Assembly (NCBI GenBank): GCA_905250125.1
Contig: CAJNOL010000771.1
Coordinates: forward strand, 1-64,000
Length of the DNA: 64,000 bases
Direction: 5' to 3'
From: Rotaria sordida
Lineage: Eukaryota > Rotifera > Eurotatoria > Philodinida > Philodinidae
Translations under genes and position numbers: made by a program
Shown: in pieces, positions 57,216 to 64,000 of the stretch
Position numbering within the stretch: position 1 is the first letter of the stretch
Layout of the letters: every line of letters starts with the position of its first letter
Notes under the pieces: model-generated
Databases searched by the model: none
What the model saw: only the letters and a program-made list of their open reading frames with translations
Told to the model about the DNA's origin: nothing

Positions 57216-59675
57216 TGTTCATACATTCGTCGGATGACTCATCTATCTGATTGACTTTTCTTCAGTACACATAACTCTCGGATTTAAATCCGAGGTTTCC
57301 GCATTTATTTCTCAATATAATCAATTTATCGAATTATGTTAATAAAAGCATTATATATATATATGACTAAAATAAAAAATATTTTTTAAAATCGTTGATT
57401 ATTTTTAGTTAGATCTTGGAATGAATACTACCTTATATTTGAAATATATCTGATTATATTTATTGAATTGATATTTTCTGTAAGAATAAATAAAGACATA
57501 AGTTACGGAAAAAAAGAATAGTCGAATGTGAAAAGTATATTTATAGAAATAAGAAGAACAGTTAATTGAAGCATCTCTTTTTATGATTATAGAAATGATT
57601 TAAAATAAAGAATATGAATATTTCGAAAAATATTTTATTGTTAGTGTGTATATGGATGTGGATTAAATCTTTTTCAATAAATCATCCTCACATACAAAAC
57701 ATGGTTATTAAAAAGAATGATCACTATCTTAATAAAAATAAGAATTTATTTTATTAAAAATATTAAAAAGTGATTTTGAATATTTTTTTATTCTAAAATA
57801 GTTTTATATAATTAATAATTGTTTGAAATCTATGCATCGAATTAATCGCATAAAATAAATAAAAATAATGTTGAATTAATGTAAATAAACAAAATCGATT
57901 CTATGATTAATCATTGAAATATAATATTTAATATAAATAATAATATTCGAATCTAATCATCCGTAACATAATTCATAATTTAATATTGATGATTTATCTC
58001 TAGTATTTATAACCTATCTATTTAAATATATGTCACTAGAAAAAGAAAAGCGTTTTTGTACTTTGATACCTTTTTTATTATTTACGATAATGATTGTAAT
58101 AATAATAAAAAGCAAAGTAGGATTGAAAAAAGAATTATTTTATTCTTTTTCGAAATTTAATAAAGGTTTATATTATAATCTATTAGGAATATTATTTATT
58201 TATTTACTTGAATTTATTTTTTTTCTCAGAATAAATAAATTATTTTTGTTTGAGAAAAACTTCGAAGTATAGTCAAATAAAAATTTTTTTTTTTTTATCA
58301 TTCATTAAATTTATTAGAAATTAGAAATTTAGTTTAAATTCTAAAACGAAATTATTTTATTATTTATTCGAACCATTGAACAAATTTTTGACTTAACATA
58401 GTTAAGTTAATAACATAAAAAACTAAAATGACGATTATAGTAAGCTAACATCAATCAATAAATAACCTTTGAAATATATTTTTATTCATTGTTTTATTCC
58501 TCGACTCATTTTTGAGATATTTATAAATTTTCTCTTATTATTAATATATAAATAGATACGTCTTTGTTACTATAAAACGATTCTAATCGATTTGATTAAT
58601 AAAGGGGTTTAACTATAGATGAAGATAAACTTTTAAGAAAAATTCAATCTCTTACTCTTATATTTCTGAAAAGTGAGGCACTCTTTCAATATAAGAGAGT
58701 ATTCTTGTAGAGTAAGGTTATAAAGGTTGATTTATTGGCGAATGTATTCTTCTATTCGTCTGAATAATGAATGTTAATGGAAATGAATATATATTTTATA
58801 AAAACAAATTTATATCTTTATTCTAGACTTATTAAAAGAAAAATATTTTCAATTAGTTTCTCCATTATCAATCTGACTAAATATTTAATTATAAATTGTA
58901 TTGAACTAGAATAATTAAACATAGAATAAATAAAAGAAATTATTTTTCAAATTGATAAAAGATTAATCTTAATCCGATATGTTTATTCTTATATTAAATA
59001 AATAAATAAATAAATCCAGTCAAATTAGAACAGTATAATCAACTCAATTACTTTTTCTAGACTCAATGAACTTTTATTATCGATGCACTATGAAACATAT
59101 TCTTAATGCATCCTTAACCATTTTATTCTCTTTCTTTATTACGGTAGTCTGAGGCAGAGTATTTTTTTTCCTTTCTTTCTTTTTTTCTTTCTTTTTTTCT
59201 TTCTTTGCCGAAGCACGTCACAAAACACTATTTTCTATTGCTATTATCTCAAGGACGAAAAGACAAACAAACAAAACTAGTCGTTCATAATGCAGGAATA
59301 AATATATCCCAATTGAATGTGCACCATTTGTGTTCTAATGTTGAATAGAAGATACCACTTTTTCTTAGATAAAATTATAATAAAATGAAAATTTTTCTAG
59401 TTTTATGTTTTTCAAAGTTGAAACTAATTTAAACGAAGATACGAACTATAGTTAGATGAGAATCTCTTTGGAAAATTGTTTTAAGATAGATATGAGAGGT
59501 GTGAATAGAGTTAATAATAAATAATAAATCTATAGAAATCATTCTAAACATGTTTAGATCTGTTAATAGATTTTTATTAATAATAAAATCTCCTAATTAG
59601 TTCTATTGAGATTGATTTAGGAGTTTATAAAAGATAATTTTTCTAAATATAAATGAAAATATTATTTTGTTTTAG

Positions 59676-62462
59676 ATGAATTTGATAATGGATGATGAAA
59701 TAGTAGAACTTAATGATGATCAAAAAACCATTCGATATAGATTTATAAATGAAATATCAAAAAAAAATGAAAAACTCGCTTTTTATTTAAAAGAAATATT
59801 TCATATTTCTACGAATCGAGATCGTGAAACTCGTGTTAAAGTTTATAAAAAAGTATTAAATGATTTAAAATTTGGTAGTATTGAAAGAGAAAAATTAATT
59901 GAATATTATGCTAAAATAATGGATTTAGAACGTCGTGTAAGAAAATATGATAATGCTAAAATTTATAATGAAAAAATTGAAAATCCCCAGAGTACAGCAA
60001 CAGCTGATCGTTTTCAATATGTTTTTTCTCGTATGAAAGATGAAAATGTTCCATTAGATAAAGTAAAAGAATTTTTTAATGAAAATGGTTATGCTATATT
60101 TAGTTTAACAATGCATCCAACAAATCCAACATCAACTGATTATACAATTAATGGAGGAATTTTATTTGATAAATATTTAGATAAACAAATTGATTATCAA
60201 CAACATTTAAAAATACTTGAAAATTTACCTTTAGTTGGACCAAAAAAAACAATTGAACAAGAAGTTGAAGAAACAATTGCTATTATTGATATTATTTATG
60301 AAACATCAACTAAATTAAGATATGAATTAATTAAAGCATTAAAACAATTTCCTGATTATCAATATATAATTGATGTTGATAAACCTCTTATACAAGTATC
60401 TATATGGCCAGCTGGAGATGGAGATGGAAATGAAAATGCTGATGTTAATGCATTAAAACAAGCTGTTTTACAATTAAAACAACGTATTAAACAATTATAT
60501 TTAAATGATATTGAACAATTATCATCAGAGAAGAAAATAATTATTCAACAGAAATTAATTGATAATTTATATAAAACACCAAATGATTTAATTCATGATT
60601 TAAAACATATACCAGATACAGAAGATATTATTTATAAAATAAATACATTTCGTTTTCATTATGCTCAAATTGATATTCGTCATAATGCTTCTGATATAAT
60701 GGAAACAGTTAATAATTTAGCAAAAGTAAATGGTTTAATGGAAAATTTTTCTTCGTTATCATTAATAGATAAAAAAAAAAGTATAATTGAATGGTTAAAT
60801 AATGATGATATAATTGAAAAATTAAAATTAACTGATGATGATATATTAAATAAAAGTAGTAAAACAGCTGGACGTTTATTTGGTAGATTAAAATTAATAA
60901 AAAATGATATTGATATATATAATAAATTTATAATAGCTGAAACAAATTCAATAATTGATGTATTATCTGTATTTTTATTATTAAAATCATCTGGAAATAA
61001 TATAGCTGAAAAAGAAACAATAATTGATATAGTTACATTAAGTGAATCAGTTAAAGATTTAGAAGAATTACCTAATTTAATATCTGAATTAGTTGATGAT
61101 CCTATTTATCGAAAACATTTATTTTATCGTCAAAAATTAATTGTTATGATAGCTAAAAGTGATACTGTTAGACGTAATGGTCGTGGAGCAGAAGCATCAC
61201 AAGAACAAGCTTTAGGAAAAATTTATTCAATGGTTGAGAAATTTAAATCGAAATATCCTGAATTAAAAAATTTAGTTATTAATGGTTTTAGTGGTGGTGG
61301 TGCTGCATTACAACGTGGTGGTGGACGTGTTACAGAAGTAGCTCATAATAATGGTCGAGCAGCACGTTTTTATCATGCTAAAACTCTAGGTCCATCATTA
61401 TTAACAATTCAAGGTCATCAAATGCAAATATTATTTTCTCCATCATCAATTGCTTTACATACATTACAATCATTAGTTGCACAAAATGTTCATGCACGTG
61501 CTCAAACTGAATTAAAATCAAATGGTGAACATTATGTTTTACCACGTCGAGCACCAGAAGGTTATGATGAAAGAAAAAATATTGAAAAATTTCATAATGC
61601 TTGTCAAATAATGCGTCAAGCTTATTTTAATTATATGGGAGATTTAGATGATCCAAATGATAAAAATTTAACAAATGAAAGTTTTAATAAATTATTTTCA
61701 AATGGTCCATGGACATCTGTTATTTTAGGAAATTTAAGTTCACGTCCATCAAAACGTGGTGGTCATGGAACAGTTAATCAAAATATAACTGTTAGAAATT
61801 TAAGAGGTGAAAATCCAAAATTACTTGATAATCGTGCAATAACTGTTGAACGTTTAAGTGCACATAGTGGAACACATTTTCTTAATTATTTAAGTCTATA
61901 TGAAGGTTTAAAAAGTATTAATTATGATGAATTAAATGATATCTATATATGTAGTAAATCATGTAGAGATTTTATGCGTAATACAGCATTATCATTACAT
62001 ATGACTGATTTTGATATAGCTTGGTTAACAATGATTGGTGAAAAACGTCCAGATAAAAATCAACTTATTTCATTAGCAAAAGATTTTAATCCAAATGGAA
62101 ATTTAATGAATACAAATCAACAAACATTAGCATGGCTTGAATTATATGCATATGATGTTGCTAAATTAGTTTATAAATGTATTTTAAATAAAGATCCACC
62201 AGAAAATTTTGATTTACATTCACCATTAAGATCTGGTTTTTCGAATTTAGCACAACAATTAACAATAAGAGAAGAATCAAATGAATTTGGACGATATGCT
62301 CAAGCTGATATGACTCATTTTATCAATAATAATTTGGATTTTGTTTTACATGCATATCATTGTTTAACATTACAATCATGTTATGCTGCTGCTGATGTTG
62401 TTAATGCACCAGAAGGTGGATTAAATATTGAACTTACGAGAAAACAACCAACTTTAATATAA
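59676..62462 (+). CDS. Phosphoenolpyruvate carboxylase-like protein, active site altered
   Basis: A 928-residue intronless gene of the PEP carboxylase family, an enzyme (PEP + HCO3- to oxaloacetate) normally absent from animals. Similarity runs the whole length: LTMHPTNPT at 144-152 (bacterial TAHPTE, catalytic His kept), GDGDGNENADV at 247-257 (GDRDGNPxV), FHYAQIDIRHN, SIIDVLSVFLLLKSSG, LEELPNLISELVDDPIYR, MIAKSDTVRRNG at 491-502 (SDSxKDAG), INGFSGGGAALQRGGGR at 535-551 (FHGRGGTxxRGGGP), TIQGHQ, and LSSRPSKRGG at 687-696 (SRPxKR kept). The catalytic FHGRGG His and Arg appear replaced, the QGE Glu is His, and the C-terminus lacks the usual QNTG end. It may be a pseudoenzyme or have changed chemistry. 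Codon use matches neighbouring genes, so any transfer is old. The ATG follows TTTTGTTTTAG, so a spliced 5' leader is possible; the fifth-codon Met is an alternative start. Confidence 0.85.
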   Translation: MNLIMDDEIVELNDDQKTIRYRFINEISKKNEKLAFYLKEIFHISTNRDRETRVKVYKKVLNDLKFGSIEREKLIEYYAKIMDLERRVRKYDNAKIYNEKIENPQSTATADRFQYVFSRMKDENVPLDKVKEFFNENGYAIFSLTMHPTNPTSTDYTINGGILFDKYLDKQIDYQQHLKILENLPLVGPKKTIEQEVEETIAIIDIIYETSTKLRYELIKALKQFPDYQYIIDVDKPLIQVSIWPAGDGDGNENADVNALKQAVLQLKQRIKQLYLNDIEQLSSEKKIIIQQKLIDNLYKTPNDLIHDLKHIPDTEDIIYKINTFRFHYAQIDIRHNASDIMETVNNLAKVNGLMENFSSLSLIDKKKSIIEWLNNDDIIEKLKLTDDDILNKSSKTAGRLFGRLKLIKNDIDIYNKFIIAETNSIIDVLSVFLLLKSSGNNIAEKETIIDIVTLSESVKDLEELPNLISELVDDPIYRKHLFYRQKLIVMIAKSDTVRRNGRGAEASQEQALGKIYSMVEKFKSKYPELKNLVINGFSGGGAALQRGGGRVTEVAHNNGRAARFYHAKTLGPSLLTIQGHQMQILFSPSSIALHTLQSLVAQNVHARAQTELKSNGEHYVLPRRAPEGYDERKNIEKFHNACQIMRQAYFNYMGDLDDPNDKNLTNESFNKLFSNGPWTSVILGNLSSRPSKRGGHGTVNQNITVRNLRGENPKLLDNRAITVERLSAHSGTHFLNYLSLYEGLKSINYDELNDIYICSKSCRDFMRNTALSLHMTDFDIAWLTMIGEKRPDKNQLISLAKDFNPNGNLMNTNQQTLAWLELYAYDVAKLVYKCILNKDPPENFDLHSPLRSGFSNLAQQLTIREESNEFGRYAQADMTHFINNNLDFVLHAYHCLTLQSCYAAADVVNAPEGGLNIELTRKQPTLI

Positions 62463-63856
62463 TCATCATTTATTATATATATTTAACCATTTAATTTTTT
62501 TCGATTTTTTATCTATACCTTAAATAGTATCATCATTTTACAAACATCTTCTTTTCCAGTTAAAACCTTTCTTTTTAATATTTTGTTATGTATGTCAAAC
62601 CTTATTAAGAACTATAGATTTAAATTAAATCTAGTCCACAAAAAAAAAATCAAATTTCTATTTGTTTTTAGTCAGTTATAGGCGAATGAATCACAATCAG
62701 TATCAAAACTAAACTTCTATTTGCTTCTACAAGTTAATTCAGTCGATATACCATAAATTCCACTAATATTCATTCTCAGTTTAGACCGTTTCCCTTATTC
62801 AATTATTTAAACGGGAAAAAATTTATGCGGTTTTAACATACTATTTCATCGTTAAATACGAAATTATTCAATTATATATTTAATATAAATGAATAACTAT
62901 TAACAATTTTTAATGTTGACAATACTTTCATGAAGAACTGTTCACCCTGTTAAAAAACGATGTCAAAAATAAAGAAAGAAAACAATGATAAAATTTCATT
63001 ACATAAAAGTGCTCATTGTCATAAACATAATACGAAGATAAAATAAAGAATGAAAAAGATCTAGTTGAGCGTTGTTTTCTCTTCAATGAAAATATGACAT
63101 TTCGGTGTGTCATAGATGCAGCTCAGCAAAGAATGATAATTATGACTAATAATGAAAAAAGAACATCATGATGTAACCTAGATTTTATGTTCATTTGAAA
63201 AGTTATTCTAAGTATATATTTTGTTTTCAAGAAGCATCTAAGACATCGTTTTGGAAGAGTATAGTTATCAGATATTAAATAGAAGCATGGAGGTCAGACT
63301 GTTTCTTAGCTTCTTCATAAACGCCGCTAAAAATCATAAAATGATTGACGACAACTAATGATGGGTTCCATTGAGAAATTTTTCCGTGAGTTGACAATAA
63401 CAACGGGCAATTTTTCTGAGAAAATAATGACAATTTTCATAAATAATATATCTATATGAATATGTTTACGAATATTGACCGATAGTCAAGGATTTTATAT
63501 AAATATCAATGGTTAATTAAATGAAGATACATAGTAGATTGATATTTCAATTTGCAAATTATGTATTTGATTGACGATTCTATTTTTCTTTTGAATAGTT
63601 TAGAAAATTGACACATCTCTTATTTTTCTTGCTTTTTGTTTGAAAAGAATGAAAAATTTTATTTAATTGATTCTATTTTATTTTTAACTCAATCTACAAG
63701 AATGTTTTATGATGTATTTCTATGTTGTGCTCTCACATATATATTCATTTTTTTTTGTTGTTGTTCGCTTATGACAAAAAAAATAGGATTAAAAATGTTG
63801 TATTTATTTCATTGACATTATACATATAGAGTGAAAAAAAAAACAAAGAATATGAA
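62463..63856. other. AT-rich intergenic stretch
   Basis: No exon, repeat or RNA gene was recognised between the PEPC-like stop and the partial gene at the window end. Confidence 0.5.
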
Positions 63857-64000
63857 ATGTTCGTTTTACTCATCGTGTTATATTTGCAAATATTATCATG
63901 GAAAAAAAGTGAAACAGTTCGATTGGAATACAAATATTCTGCGGAACAACGTTTAACATATTCTGAAATTGAAATAATTGAACGTCGTGATGTTGAAAAA
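63857..64000 (+). CDS. Start of a secreted or membrane protein, runs off the window
   Basis: From ATG 63857 an open frame of 48 codons reaches the window edge. It begins MFVLLIVLYLQILSW, a good signal peptide, and continues with charged sequence (KSETVRLEYKYSAEQRLTYS, then IIERRDVEK) without a splice site. An ATG five bases earlier lies in another frame that stops within 40 codons. The product is not recognised. Confidence 0.55.
   Translation, partial: MFVLLIVLYLQILSWKKSETVRLEYKYSAEQRLTYSEIEIIERRDVEK

Larger units (their letters stand above)
53675..59675. other. Long gene-free stretch with several repeats
   Basis: It contains (CT)n/(AT)n at 53718-53780, a less AT-rich island at 54360-54860, foldback F at 55306-55844, a decayed repeat at 56530-56780, and a 107-bp tandem duplication at 57030-57215. 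A frame at 58030-58272 is Ile/Phe/Leu-rich chance sequence. Confidence 0.5.

Noticed and set aside
58030-58272. 80-codon frame with hydrophobic segments
   Set aside because: Almost wholly Ile/Leu/Phe/Lys as expected of AT-rich chance sequence, with no support on either side.
1-64000. CRISPR arrays, tRNA or rRNA genes, bacterial promoters, operons
   Set aside because: None seen. The window is eukaryotic with spliced genes; I scanned for T-loop-like GGTTCRA words and found no complete tRNA.

Overview
The window looks like nuclear DNA of a bdelloid rotifer (Adineta/Rotaria type). It is very AT-rich. Coding sequence is sparse, and most introns are about 47-80 bp with GT..AG borders. Animal genes (NEDD1, TRABD, RNF181, SLC17, melanotransferrin-like, PP2C) sit beside intronless genes of non-metazoan character: a PEP-carboxylase-like protein and an ADP-ribosyltransferase fused to a receiver-like domain. 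TGTGGG, reported as the bdelloid telomere repeat, occurs in a degenerate G-rich block next to one of these genes. Species assignment is inference; no rRNA or mitochondrial marker is present.

Layout, left to right. 0.97-1.6 kb: an orphan exon of an HExxH metalloprotease-like protein. 3.8-4.2 kb: a foldback element. 4.9-6.0 kb (minus): a four-exon PP2C phosphatase. 6-11 kb: AT-rich and gene-free. 11.2 kb: RNF181-like RING protein. 13.6-14.3 kb: TTAA-flanked foldback element. 18.1-19.1 kb: rhodopsin-type GPCR with a frameshift. 20.3-21.7 kb: ADP-ribosyltransferase/receiver fusion. 21.7-26 kb: GC-richer, strand-biased degenerate repeat (telomere-like, then an AAGATCTTA-type array). 27.5-29.7 kb (minus): eight-exon SLC17-type transporter. 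30.1 kb: secreted protein with a duplicated six-cysteine module. 32.7-38.3 kb (minus): nine-exon melanotransferrin-like gene with two long introns carrying a foldback element and a telomere-like block. 38.6-41.5 kb: NEDD1. 41.7-43.8 kb: TRABD, with a foldback element filling its one long intron. 47.7-48.3 kb (minus): orphan multi-pass membrane protein. 51.9-53.0 and 55.3-55.8 kb: further foldbacks. 53.4-53.7 kb (minus): a 60-residue tail-anchored protein. 59.7-62.5 kb: PEPC-like gene. 63.9 kb to the end: the start of another secreted or membrane protein.

There is no operon-like functional cluster. NEDD1 and TRABD are tandem, 194 bp apart. NEDD1 and the transferrin-like gene are head to head over 353 bp and may share a promoter. 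All six multi-exon models were assembled by eye from splice sites and keep a continuous reading frame to the stop, which strongly supports them.

The most striking items are: (1) a PEPC-family protein in an animal genome whose catalytic His-x-Arg loop is altered; (2) an ART + receiver-like fusion abutting telomere-like repeat; (3) a melanotransferrin homologue that has lost most iron and carbonate ligands in both lobes; (4) at least six large inverted-repeat elements, two of them inside introns.
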